Source of the DNA: Membranipora membranacea
Taxonomy: Eukaryota; Bryozoa; Gymnolaemata; Cheilostomatida; Membraniporidae
Assembly: GCA_914767715.1 (NCBI GenBank)
Contig: OU612073.1
Span: 6,696,001 to 6,760,000 of the forward strand
Direction: 5' to 3'
Length of the DNA: 64,000 nucleotides
Part shown: positions 36,884 through 48,547 of the stretch, piece after piece
Layout: each line of letters begins with the position of its first letter
Position numbering within the stretch: position 1 is the stretch's first letter
Notes under the pieces: generated by a model
What the model saw: the letters and a program-made list of their open reading frames with translations, nothing else
Databases searched by the model: none
Told to the model about the DNA's origin: nothing
Position numbers and translations under genes: made by a program

Positions 36884-37378
36884 ATGTGTCTCTATGCTCT
36901 TATTACATTACTAGATGAACATTTAAGAGCTGGAGTCAATGCGGTGTCGGAATCGCTTAGGTTTGACATGAGACATCAATTGCCTCATGAATCTGTTTCA
37001 GATTATATTGTAGCCATATCAAAACTCAGCATAAATGCAGGGTTCGGTACAGGTAACGCTTTATACAATCGTCTCCGTAATAAACTGATTTGTGGCCTGC
37101 ATGTTAGCAATAATCGCATTCGTGAGGCATTGTTGAAAGAGGGTGATGCATTAACATGGATTAATGCGAAATCTATAGCCATGACAATGGATGTGGCACA
37201 AAAGCACCCTAGCTCATACAATAGCCAACCAGCAGCAAGCAGCTTTAATACTGGAGTGAATAGAATGAGTCGTAAAAAACCTCATGATAATTATAGAGAA
37301 ACGCGCATGAAATGTACACGCTGTGCTGGTCCCCACAAGGCTGACAACTGTCCAAATAAACACAATCATGATATGTAG
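36884..37378 (+). pseudogene. gag-like ORF with zinc knuckle
   Basis: Encodes a capsid-like region (LPHESVSDYIVAISKL) and a CX2CX3HX4C knuckle (CTRCAGPHKADNC) near its end. It stops shortly after and the next domain continues in another frame. The N-terminal part of gag is missing. Confidence 0.75.
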
Positions 37379-37688
37379 AAAATGTTCTAAAAAAGGTCGT
37401 TTTGCTAAATGTTGTAGTACTCGGACTGATGATGGTGGCAAAAGTGGTAACGTGAGTGCTGTAGAGATGGTCTCCACGCCGGAAATCAATCTCATGGCTG
37501 ATGTACGCAAACCGATCGATATACCAATGAAGGTTGAAGGTAAATCTATCAAATTACAATTGGATGCGGGGTGTGGTTGGAGTCTAATATCATTAAAAGT
37601 GTACCAGTCAAAATTCAGTCATTGTAAGTTGTCTGCTCGTTCTGACTTGACATTACATGATTATAGTGGCAATCTAGTTAAAGTCTAA
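37323..37688 (+). pseudogene. Second zinc knuckle and aspartic protease fragment
   Basis: A second knuckle CRKCSKKGRFAKC lacks the usual histidine. The protease segment LQLDAGCGWSLISL has DAG where the active site is normally DTG or DSG. It ends at a premature stop (37686-37688), and downstream protease sequence continues in other frames to about 37800 (LLGRNWL near 37770). Confidence 0.7.
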
Positions 37689-37867
37689 GTGAGATTTCTG
37701 TTGATGTAGTTTATGCAGCTCAGTCACATAAGTTGCCGCTTATTGTAGTACAGGGTAATGGTACAAGTTTGCTAGGTCGAAATTGGCTTTCTCACATACG
37801 GTTGAATTGAAATGAAATATTCTCAGTACCAATAGTAGGTCAGGTCAAATCTTGTACTCTCAATGAG

Positions 37868-39719
37868 GTGTTGTCAAAGCATGCTCAGGTAGTTCGTAGT
37901 GATTGCCTTGGTGAGATTAGAGGTTATGAGGCTTCTATAGAGTTGAAACCTGATTGTACACCCATATTCTGTAAAGCTCGACCAGTTCCGTTGATGTTCA
38001 GAGATAAGGTAGACGCTGATCTAGATAAACGAGTCTCAGATGGTTCTCTCGTACCTGTTCAGAAGAGTAGATGGGCCTCACCACTCGTACACTCGTATGT
38101 GTACCCAAGGATCAAGGCAAAAATGTAAGAGTATGCGCCGACTACTCCATTTCTGTTAACAAGGCTATTGAAGACAATGTTTATCCGCTACCGCTGCCAG
38201 ATGATCTCTTCACAATGAAGAAAGGAGAAAAATTCTCTAAGATTGACCTCGCATCTGCCTACACACAGTTAAAGCTAGACAAATGCTCTCAGAAAATTCT
38301 CACAATGAATACTCCTAAAGGGTTATTAGTGCCTACCAGGTTGCCGTTTGGTGTGAAAGTAGCAAGTATGCAGTTTCAGAAAGTCCCAGATCAGATTTTG
38401 TCAGGTATTCCTAACACATGTTGTTATACTGATGATATTCTTGTAACAGGTCCTAATGATCATGAGCACTTGAAAACGCTAGATGAGGTTTTTGATCGGT
38501 TGGAAAAACATGGTTCCACATTGAATAAACACAAAAGTTCGTTCTTGCAGTTGTCGGTTCCATATCTTGGTCATGTTCTCAGTAAATCTGGCATAGCACC
38601 CAATGAAGACAGAGTTAAAGCTATAAAAGAAGCTAAGACTCCTAAGAAAGTCCAAGGCGTGCAGCAGTTCATGGGAATGATCAACTACTATGGAAAGTTC
38701 ATTGAACAAGTTGCTACCAAAGCTGAGCCGTTACATAATAAAACGCATGATGGAGTTGACTTCGTTTGGACGGAAGAGTGCCAACAAGCATTCAACAATC
38801 TGAAGGAAGAGTTGTGCACCCAAACACTACTCACCAGATTTGACCCTAGAAACGGCTAGTGATGGCGTGTGATGCAAGTCCCTACGTTGTTGGAGCCATA
38901 ATCTCACATAGAGAAGAAGATGGATCTGAAACGCCGATAGCCTATGCCTCGAGAACACTCTCGAATGCAGAATCAAACTACGCTCAGACACACAGAGAAG
39001 CTCTCAGCATCATGTTTGGATTGAAGAAGTTTGCAAAGTATCATATTGGCAACAAATTCATACTCATCACAGATCACAGTGCACTTCAGACAGTTTTCGG
39101 CCCTAATGCTAAACTAGAGTCTGGAGTTGCCCTCCTTCGACTGCACAGATGGAAACTCATTCTTAACGAGTACAACTATACAGTAGAATATCGCAAAGGT
39201 TCTGACTTATGTCATGTTGACTATCTGTCGAGAGCTCCGCTCAGTTCTAATGAAAGTTTTGAGATGGAAGTAAATTATTTCTCAATAGTTGATAATCTCC
39301 CAGTGACTGCTGATGAAATAGCTCGTGAAACTAGTAGATGTCCTATTCTCAGAAAGGTTCGAGACTTTGTGAAATTCGGTTGGCCTAAACATGTATCACA
39401 TGTAGAGTTAGAGCCATACTTCAGTAAGCGCGGTGATCTCGCAGTTGACAAAGGATGTATATTGTATGGTTGTAGAGTTGTCCTACCCTATTGTCTTATC
39501 GATAGAGTTATGTCAGAGTTGCACCAGGGTCGCGCTGGTGTTGTCAGAATGAAATCAGTGGCTTGTAATTATTTCTGGTTTCCAAATGTTGATAGTACTA
39601 TAGAGACTATAGCAAAAGAATGTCGGGAATGTCAAATGGTTGGTAATTCACCACCCAAAACTTGGTATCCGTTTCAGTTTGAGAACAAGCCATGTAGAGC
39701 CCATGATCAGTATTACTAG
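37868..39719 (+). pseudogene. Reverse transcriptase, RNase H and integrase zinc-finger region
   Basis: Three overlapping open frames (37868-38128, 38071-38859, 38859-39719) together span the RT palm, connection and RNase H. Visible motifs: KIDLASAYTQLKL, LPFGV, catalytic YTDDILV, the RNase H aspartate ACDASPYVVGAI, the glutamate in HREALSIMFGLKKF, and ITDHSAL. The integrase H2C2 region has LHQGRAG where a second histidine is expected, then CRECQ. Frame changes near 38100 and 38857 break the reading. Confidence 0.8.
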
Positions 39720-40629
39720 CTCTAAGGCTGTCCTTTCGCTAAGACAATTATTCTCGACACATGGGTTATGTGCAATATTGTATACAGATAATGCTAAGTA
39801 ATTCACATCCGGAGAGTTTGAGGGATTTCTCAAGTCTAATGGAATAGTTCATAAATATTCACCTCCGTATCATGCTGCATCAAATGGTCAAGCAGAGCGT
39901 TGTGTGCAGACAGCTAAGAGTTTTCTCAAGAAAGTGAAAGGTAGTTCTAGGGAGAGGAATTTAGCACTGTCAAGGTTCCTGTTAGGATATAACACAACCA
40001 ATCATGCTACAACAGGTTGTGCTCCATGTGAACTGTTAATGGGCAGACAACTACGCACTTTATTTACTCTCATGAAACCCAGACTGCAAGCAGATGTTGA
40101 TAAATCTCAGGATCGTAGTTATGTCGATGCTAGTAATTCCAAGTCTGGTGAGTTCAAAGTCGGAGATTCTGTCAAGGTTAGGAACATGATTGGTTGAGAC
40201 AAGTGGTTATTTGGTACTGTGATAAAACGGATAGGTCCACTCAGGTATCTAGTCAGGATTGGTTCTAGAGTTCGGTATTGTCATTTGAATCATTTAGTTT
40301 CTGCTGGTGCACAAATTGATGATTGTGACTATGATGATTTAAACCAACCCCATAATTCTAATGTAAGAAGACAAGACCTATCTCAGGATACCTTCAGCGA
40401 AGCCAGTGTAAAAGCAGCAACCACTTTGCCCCAGAGGTCCTCAGATGCTGACGGCACAGCTGATGGTTCGAGCACTGATACAGATACAAGCCTTATACCC
40501 AGTACTAGTCCGATGGTTACAACGCAGAGACAACGTACTCAAACCTCTACACCGTCACCTATTACACCACCAGTACTGAGACGTTCAGCTCGAATAAGCA
40601 AACCACCAGAGATATATAAACCCTTTTAA
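39720..40629 (+). pseudogene. Integrase core remnant and C-terminus
   Basis: Contains LRQLFSTHGLC, YTDNAK followed by a stop codon (39799-39801), then YSPPYHAASNGQAERCVQT, the second catalytic Asp and the Glu region. Alignment by memory to the family shows about 30 residues missing before this, including the first catalytic Asp block. The C-terminal part (40219-40629) is basic, with RRSARISKPP near the end, typical of these elements. Confidence 0.7.
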
Positions 40630-41413
40630 AGGGGAGGCAATGTTATATATGCCATGCCTTAACGATGACAGTTAATTAGTCTGCTAACAGACATCACAGG
40701 ACGTGATGTCAGATTCTATCGTTCTTTTATAATGATCACAATGCAGTGGCTATTTCCTTTACTATGTAAACCATGCTACCAGTAAGATGCCTCTGCTAGA
40801 TGCTCCCAATAAAATATCGTAAAACATCACCAACACACAAACTTAATACACACGTTAACAGTTTATTTGGTCTGGCCCTGAAGTAGGCATAGGTGCTCTG
40901 AATTTTACGTATGATGTTGTGGGTCTTAGACCATCCTGCAAGGCAAGTGTGTTTGAAAAAGCAGCGTGGCTGCCTTGCAGGCAACAACATCTTATTTACT
41001 CAATTGTTAAAGGCTGAGTTTGTTGTGTTTATTTGTGATGATGTTTTTTTTATTTTCTGGGAATAAATAGTGATTTTGATATTTTTTATATCTGATATTA
41101 TTTGAAAGACCATGATGTGATTGAACCCTCCCAAAAAGTGAGATAATGTATAATTTTAGCAGCGTAGACATTTTTTATATGTGCCGACATCCAGCAATTT
41201 TATTAATAAGTGTAGGTAGACCATCATCTAGTAGTAGTTGTACAGCATTGTGGGGTATTTGCCATGTATGGTCCAGGACGTTATGTTAGGATTCCTGCGC
41301 AACCCATGGGAGAATTAATGGCTTAGTCTGGCAGGGACATGGATAAGACTTCAGGCAATTTAGGTGAAAAATAGTTGCCATCATGAACTATTAGACTATT
41401 TCAGCACAGCTTA

Positions 41414-41560
41414 GTAGGCCCGTAGTTCTAGGGGAGGCAATGCCTCCCCTAGAATGTTAAATAGAGTGGTCTAAAACTGCAATAATTGAATATTCCATGT
41501 CAGAGTCAACTCATTTGGGACTACCATCTATCCTACCATATTTTCAAAACACGACCCTGC
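41414..41560. mobile_element. Family F3 copy, partial
   Basis: Starts AGGCCCGTAGTTCTAGGGG and immediately folds on itself (GGGGAGGCAATGCCTCCCC). It then carries the reverse complement of the ATTCTGACATG interior seen at 13876-14115. The far end is not clear. Confidence 0.55.
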
Positions 41561-41811
41561 TAAGGTTCTACTACGCTCCTGAAAAACTGAGGATCTTACA
41601 CAGTTCACTGATGAGCTAGAGATAGAAATATTAAACGATATAACATTTTGAATTTAAACGAACAACAGTATGAAACGAAACCCGAGTCATCTTGTTAGCT
41701 GATACGGCATTAATTCATGGAGATATCCCATGTCCTAACAATTAGTTAATGTTAGAAGTTTGCGAAAAGTTCTTGAACAAGAACTCGTCAACTTGTTTTT
41801 AAGCGCCCCTC

Positions 41812-41860
41812 CATCCCTCCCTCCCTCCCTCCCTCCCTCCCTCCCTCCCTCCCTCCGTCC
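41812..41860. repeat. (CCCT)n microsatellite
   Basis: About 11 units of CCCT. Confidence 0.9.
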
Positions 41861-42724
41861 CTTACACTGTTCACAGGAAGCCAAAATTTCCCACCCAAGT
41901 GTTACCACCTCCCCTATAGGCTACATGTACCTGAGAGGTTCAGATTGCAAACACAAACGCATCATTTTAAAACAGGCAAAGCACCAAACACAGATAGCGA
42001 CTATTATTGCAATATTTAAGACTAAATCACTGTTTAATTTGTTTGCCACATATAATGGACCATGATTGTGATATTTTACGGCTCACCTTGTTTGCCACAC
42101 ATAATATTATGTGCAAAAATGCTTTGATCAATCCTTATTTACTTTTTTATTTTATTTTCTATGCCTCCTTTTCTTGGTAAATAAAGCTGTGGTGCAAAAC
42201 ATTAATTCAGCATCAGGAATAGGATGTATCATGTGTATAGTGCTTAGTGTAGTGCGTTTGTTCACAGGTTATCTCCTCAAAGATTATTGATCTAAGTAGT
42301 TGATATATAAAAAAGAAAAAAGAATTTAGTAAACCAATACCAATCAGCATTGATAGTATGACATGATAACGATCACAGACAACAGATAAACCAGCACACC
42401 CTGTAAGTTATCTGCAGTTATTGCTGTCCTTTTAACTTTACTAGCTTTTTATAACAAATGCGTAGAAAATTGCTGTGGTAAGTCAATTCAAAAGGGCAGA
42501 TGAATATTCTTACTCTATTGTGCAGACCTAACTGGCTTAGCCATAAACTGAATATTGCACTTTGTACTTGTAACTCCTTGCTTGTGGTGACACTTTGATC
42601 GATCTTAGCCAAAAGGCCAAGAAGCACTAGCAACGCTAGAAATCAAAGCTGAAATAGTAACTGCTTGCTAGGCGTAATAGTTCAATTTATCACTTGATTT
42701 AAATAATTCATACCTAAAGCTCAT

Positions 42725-45364
42725 ATGATGGAATCTCCTGCACTGAAGAAAGTAAAGATCGAAAGAACAGATAACTACCAGGCACTGAATTAGATTCTTC
42801 TCTTATGGAATTCAATGCTACCAGGATAGCAAGGAGGGTACATTTACAGCAATACTGATTGTTGAAGATGAAAAACTCTATATCTCAAAAGAGGTAGGTG
42901 TATTGATCATTAAAATTAAAAAACAACGGTTGCGGTAAAAGTGTTAAATGTGAACGCATGCATCATCACAACAGCATTCTCATACCACCATATCAACAGT
43001 GGAACTCCAGCTCAGGACTGTCGGTTTTCTGAACTGCTGAACACTCTGAGAGAGTAGTCACGGTCTCTTTTCCAGGATTCAGTGTCAGCCAGCCATTAAG
43101 ATTTACCTCAAGGGCCACTAATTTCCTACCTCCCCCCTCTCCCCACAGCTCATGTTGAGTCGCATTCACCTGATCAATCATAAAGGTATAAGGCTATGAT
43201 AGCACAACTGACAATAGACAAGCCACCAATATCTGGTTGTGTAAAACAAAATTGTTGGTGTCGACCATAGTGTTAGGGGGATAACTCTATGGTGTCGACT
43301 GACTGTGCAATAATCACAACTAGAAAAATGTTAGCCAATGTATTGGCTCTGATTAGCTGCTGGGTGGGAAAGAACCAATGCAAGGTCAGATGGTACTTTC
43401 TTTAATGAACCTATATCTATTATAGTGAGTGTTAAATGATGTAGGTTCATTTTCATTATATCTCAATAGGTGCTCTCTAGAACCTGGCTTTCCCACCCAG
43501 CTAGGAAAATGTAAGCTTTGTTCATACATCACTTGTGTTGTATACCTTTTGCAGCTCTTAGTCAAACACTCATCAGTGTTTGAAGCGATGTTTGGTGGAG
43601 ACTGGAAGGAATCCAAGGACAAAGAAATACCATTGCCCATGCAGTAAAAGTTTCGACACTGTGGTGTTACTGCTGGATTATGTGTACATGCCACAATGTT
43701 TTGTTATGACAGGCAAGTAAACGCTATACTCGAAGTGTAGATAGGATGAAAGTAGAGTAGGGGTTCAAATAACACATTATCTAGTGTATCTGGCACTGGT
43801 CAATAAACTACTTCCTTTTCAACGTGAAAAAAAAAGTCTATCACCATCACCAATAGAATTGATATGATGTGAGATCGACTTTAAACAAAATATTTTGATC
43901 ATAGTAGTTTTTGATGATATAGCAGTTATATTGGCTAAAAATTACTTTTACAAAATAAGTTTTGGTGACATTGCATAATATCCTTTCGGGGTGTTATATG
44001 CAGTAGGAGGGGAAGAACTATGACATGATGAGTTATATCCCTGTTAAAAGGGAGGGGATTACACCCTTAATATGTGAATACGTCATTGCCCATAGGGGCA
44101 GTCAACGTGCTGGTTCTGTTTTCTAATCGAACAGCCTATCAGATCACAGCCAACACATTGATTATTATGAAGATAAAGATCATGGTTGCAACACTTGTTG
44201 TCAGCTTCTGCTGACAAGGTGAGGATAAAATCCCCATGCGTTGATGTTTGCAGGCTAGTAATCAAAAAATATATCATCTATACAAGTACTTCATTTTTGC
44301 AGAGGCTAAAGCCATGGCTTTATTACCCCTGGCGCGTAGAATATGACATAAAAGACCTTCAGCAATGGCGTGAGAATAGGTTCAAAGGACATCCAAAGAC
44401 AGCCTCCTCTTATGATGGCGAGGATGAATCTGAGCCGTCCCTTCATATGGTCACATTAGCAGAAAAACTCGACTTGAAGACCTACATACATACATGATAG
44501 ACAGATGTGCCAGGAGGATGGCAGTACGGAGGTTAGCAAGTGAGAGAACATCTACAAAAAACATGGAGCTGCATAAAGATACTTATGCTGAGATTATTAA
44601 GTAAGTTTCTGCTGGCAGTATCATTGTATGGATTTTGGGTACCTGGTGTTCGTAAGTATCATGATGAATGACCTGGTGGAGTTTTTAGGTTGGCGAGTTC
44701 GGGAGTGACTGAATTTTAGCTAGCACCAACTTTTCACTATATAATGTGAGAGTTTATAAAAACTGAAAGGCAGGATAAATGAAAGACTACCCATAAGAAT
44801 TACAATTCATGGCCTGTAAAAAAGGCAAACTTTTCTGCCTGATAATAATATACTTCTCTGAGGGTAATGGAACTCCAAGCATTTAGAGCTGTTTCCAAAT
44901 TGAGTTCCCCTATGCAGACAAAGTTTTTAGATGCCATTCTATAGGGGTTTGTAATACAATTCATGGCGCTAATATTTCTTTAACAGCAAACTAAAAGCTA
45001 ACCTTAAGGTCATGATACCAAAGCTGACCGATTTTGACGTTTTATATATCATCGGAAAACTAATTGGACTACACTGATTCTGGAAGTATTGGTGGCATGG
45101 CGCTGTGCTATTTTGATAAAAGGCAGGATAATCGTCTATGAGGAGGACTTTTTAAGGACGATGTGGTGCATGAGCAATGGTTCATATCAGACCTTCAACT
45201 GAATAATGTATCATAACCTTAAGAAGTTAAATAGATCTGAATGAAACCAAACTTATGTTACTCATTTCAGGAAAAGACTTGAATATTATGAGGAATTTGA
45301 GAGATGTAATAAGAAGTTCACCATTTATGAAAAGGAACGCTTGCCTGAAATACTAAAAAAGTAA
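42725..45364 (+). pseudogene. BTB-domain gene copy, disabled
   Basis: Exon-for-exon paralogue of the gene at 34262-36275: about 42725-42892, 43555-43713, 44302-44600 and 45271-45364. Splice sites are largely kept, but the reading is broken. Exon 1 has a 43-bp insertion with an in-frame stop (after DNYQALN), ending in a repeated taccag. Exon 2 has a stop after EIPLPMQ and a one-base shift. Exon 3 has two further frame changes, near 44330 and 44490. The last exon (RLEYYEEFERCNKKF to the stop) is intact. Unless unusual splicing restores it, this is a pseudogene. Confidence 0.75.
43334..43500. mobile_element. Family F1 copy
   Basis: GCCAATGTATTGGCTCTGAT and CAAGGTCAGATGGTACTTTC on the left; GGTGCTCTCTAGAACCTGGC then TTTCCCACCCAG on the right. 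Flanked by similar words TAGAAAAATGTTA and TAGGAAAATGTAA. In intron 1 of the BTB pseudogene. Confidence 0.7.
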
Positions 45365-46424
45365 TATCGTATCTTTTAGAAAGTTTATAGAAAGTCTAAA
45401 ATTTGTTTGCTTTATTTTTTTTTTCCATCTTCAGATAGTTCGGATTACATATCATGGATGAGATTTCTCTGACTAAATCACTGCTTGATGTGTTTTAAGT
45501 GTCATTGAATAGTTGGTAATTTTTGGATATTTGTTCTTAGTTTTTGTTCAAGAGATGCAAAATGATGACGAAAACTGCACATGTCAAAATTGTAGGAATA
45601 AAAGCAAATCTAAATAACTGCAAATGGGTTTTTGTTTTGCTACATTGAGAGTTAATATTGAACGGAGCTTAGGGAAACATTCATATGACAGACGAGATTG
45701 ATTCAAATGAATATGTTAAAATGTGACAACTATTGTCAATCAATTTCAGAATTTTTTTTTATTCAATCAAATATTTATTAACCTTTTCTTAATCTTTAAA
45801 AATAAATCACTATCTGATTATGTGATTCCCAACACTCTTCAGTGCTGTATTTTGGGCTTCATCATCTGTCGAGTTCTCGGTTTGAGATAGCCAATTAAAA
45901 GAAAGATTCGATATCAAACCTTGATCCAAGAATGCAGGTTCCTAATGGGAGTGAAGAGGTCCCGGGAGGTACAAATTGTTTGATATAAAAACAAATTGCA
46001 GGGTTTGACTATTTCATCAAATTAGGAGTTGTCCTGTTCTTTTTATAGTGTCGACAACTCTTAAGTAATGTAAATTAATACATTGTCTCCCAAATCACAT
46101 TTTGCAGGTCTTAGAAGTGCGGAGTGAGAGGGGGCATGGTCATGGCAATGTAGATAGCATATTTATCATCCATTGGGTGATAATTGCATTCAACGCTCAT
46201 GGTTTTCAATCATATTAAAGTATATATTCTGTCTTCATGATTTCTAAATTTTAGTCTTGGACTTGACTGCGCTAACCATAGCGTCAGTATATAATAACTC
46301 TATGGCGCTAACTGACCAAAAAAAAACATTCACAAACTAATGTCATTTTTTTGTTTGGTAACACCCTACTAGTCAAGTTTCTCATTTGTCTTGTTCAGAT
46401 TCTAACAATTGCGCATTTATACAT
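45365..46424. other. Intergenic DNA downstream of the BTB pseudogene
   Basis: No gene or clear repeat. A GTGTCGACAACTC/GCGTCAGTATATAATAACTC word near 46050 and 46285 resembles ones near 43265, too weak to name. Confidence 0.3.
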
Positions 46425-46680
46425 TTCTAACTGATACAGAGCTATATATTTCTAACTAATACAGAGCTATATTTTGAGCAAACGTTGTGACTTAATTAAC
46501 AGAATAACAGGACGGTGAGAAAAGTGCCAATAGGCAACAAAATTAAGTATAAGGCAGCGGCAGCCGTGTAAAAAAGAAGGAATGGAATTAAATTCTAGCA
46601 ATTTTTCAAGTTTGAGTCTGCTATATAGCTGTGCTGACCAATCAAGAATATTCACAAACTAATACCATTTAATATGTCTC
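46425..46680 (-). mobile_element. LINE 3'-end fragment with ~23-bp tail repeats (copy 1)
   Basis: Minus-strand sequence contains FNSIPSFLHG, found also in the LINE fragment at 52400-52800. It is followed by TTAAGTCACAACGTTTGCTC and a tail of repeated ATATAGCTCTGTATTAGTTA units. Ends with the same layout as copy 2. Confidence 0.6.
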
Positions 46681-46749
46681 GTAAGACACTAGTTTTCATG
46701 TTTCATTTTTTTTGGTTTGCTTCAATTTTAACAATTGCACAGATGAACA

Positions 46750-47045
46750 TTTCTAACTAATACAGAACTACATATTTTCTAACTAATACAGAGCTATATT
46801 TTGAGCAAACGTTGTGACTTAATGAACAGAATAACAGGACGGTGAGAATGGTGCCAATAGGCAAACAAAATTAAGCACAAGGCAGCGATTTGAGCTTTGT
46901 GATAGCAGCAAAACAATAGTCTTACTTGTGCCTGCATAATCAGGATAAAAATAAACAAAGCAATGTTTGAAAAATTGAGCAAGAGGAAAAAAATGATCAG
47001 CAAATAAGGGCACTCAGAACAAAAGTTTGGCACAGTTTGGAGCAA
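46750..47045 (-). mobile_element. LINE 3'-end fragment with ~23-bp tail repeats (copy 2)
   Basis: Shares about 85 bp (CCTGTTATTCTGTTCATTAA, GTCACAACGTTTGCTC) and the same repeated ATATAGCTCTGTATTAGTTA tail with copy 1. Upstream sequence differs, as expected for independently 5'-truncated insertions. Confidence 0.55.
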
Positions 47046-47704
47046 ATCTTTGCAACGAAGGCACCTGGCAAATGTCTAGATGAGAACCACCACGTTGGTT
47101 AACTTTTCCCACTGAGAGTCAACTGAGCATTATTGTTGACTGAAACTAAAAATTGGTGGTGCATAGACTCTCAAAGGCTTCTTAATAAAGACAAAAAATA
47201 TTCGCACAATTGTACACTTTCCCAAATCTCGCTGTGACCTCACCTTAGTAGGAAAATCAAAGTATATACAGACCAAGAGTGAGGTAACAAAAATAAAAAT
47301 AATATGTATTTTAATTTCAGAGGGAAGATTTTTAAAGTACGACTGTGTCATCAGCACTCAGCACTTTGGGATAATCATCAACAATCAAATGATCCATTTA
47401 AAACCATCAACAAATAACCAGTCTTTCAAGGGTTTGTCTTTTCTTTGCACATTTAAATCATCTGATTGTTGACTTGATCCTACAGAGCGAATTTTAAAAG
47501 AAGACCTTGTTTTCTGAAGCAATGAGAGGATTAATGATTACTAAGAACTACAGGAGAAATCACTCATATATGAGGTTTGATAACCTGGTTGAGAATCATA
47601 CCTAGAATCTTCCTGAAATCTTTGTAGACTGTTGCTGGTTAAACCCCAGCGTGTACCTTCACCTGTTCAAAAAAATCATAACCATGTGTGATATAACAAT
47701 GGTG
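47046..47704. other. Intergenic DNA, no gene seen
   Basis: No exon recognised; nothing repeated within the window. Confidence 0.3.
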
Positions 47705-47930
47705 GACCTACAGGAGGCTCTAATCTGATTGGATGTAGGTTGGGGAAGAGAGCCAATGGCGGGTCATCGAAAGTATCTATCGAGATAAAGTGAAACTAAA
47801 ACTTTTATTTGCTATATGCAAATAGGTTAATTTAGGGAAAGTACCATCTGACCTGGCATTGGCTCGCTCCTTCTCTCTAGCCAATAAGAGCAAACACATT
47901 GGCTAAGACTTACAGTTTTCCTTAGTAGTG
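47705..47930. mobile_element. Family F1 copy
   Basis: AGAGCCAATGGCGGGTCATC on the left and GTACCATCTGACCTGGCATT then GGCTCGCTCC on the right. Outer arms TCTGATTGGATGTAGG and CTAGCCAATAAGAGC. Confidence 0.65.
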
Positions 47931-48547
47931 CAAAATACGTCACAGCTCAACCGAATGCAAAGGAACAGTAAAAAGGTATATTAGATAGCCAATGAGTAGT
48001 AATTCTTAATACTATCAGAATAAGCAACAAGTTATCTCAGGAGGGTGCAAGTACTCCTTGCACCAAGGTTTTCTACTTCGAAGTTGTCCCTTTCCGACTT
48101 CAAGCATGATAACTCCTCAACTTTCTCATAACTTTGAGTAATAAGTTACTATCACAGGGTTAATGCGGGTGTCTTGTGTTGGGCACAATTTAAAATTTGA
48201 ACAGCAAATGCAATAACACATCCAGCATTTCAACCCAGAGTTTAACACATCAAAGATTCAGACTCCATAATATCTCAATGTGTAACAACAACCCGAGTAT
48301 GATATAGACGCTTTTCTCCCTCAACCCCTCCTGAATATTTAAAGATTAATAAACTTATAAGTAACTTAAAGACTGCTTTTTGAGACACATGTGCATTTAT
48401 ATCAATAATATAATTTTTTAACTACTTATTAATAATACTATTTTTGCATGCAAGGCAACTTCATTATTTTTTAGCAGAGTACGTGTACCAGCAACCTTTT
48501 TCTCGCAACTTTTACAGTTAGTGATAGAATACAAATCAATCAATCAA

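Larger units (their letters stand above)
36866..40870 (+). mobile_element. Ty3/Gypsy LTR retrotransposon, broken
   Basis: Order gag (zinc knuckle) - protease - reverse transcriptase - RNase H - integrase, which defines the Ty3/Gypsy class. It resembles elements annotated as K02A2.6-like. At least five frame breaks and an internal deletion in the integrase make it inactive. After the last codon a polypurine tract AAAGGGGAGGCAA (40628-40640) is followed by TGTTATATATGCC, the likely start of a 3' LTR at 40641. No 5' LTR or primer-binding site is seen, so the left end is truncated. The right end is not defined. Confidence 0.85.
41000..42724. other. Intergenic DNA, no gene seen
   Basis: Apart from the F3 copy and the CCCT microsatellite, no exon or RNA gene is recognised. 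Confidence 0.4.

Noticed and set aside
42418-42633. Small ORFs around 41.7-42.7 kb
   Set aside because: Chance frames; one overlaps the CCCT microsatellite.
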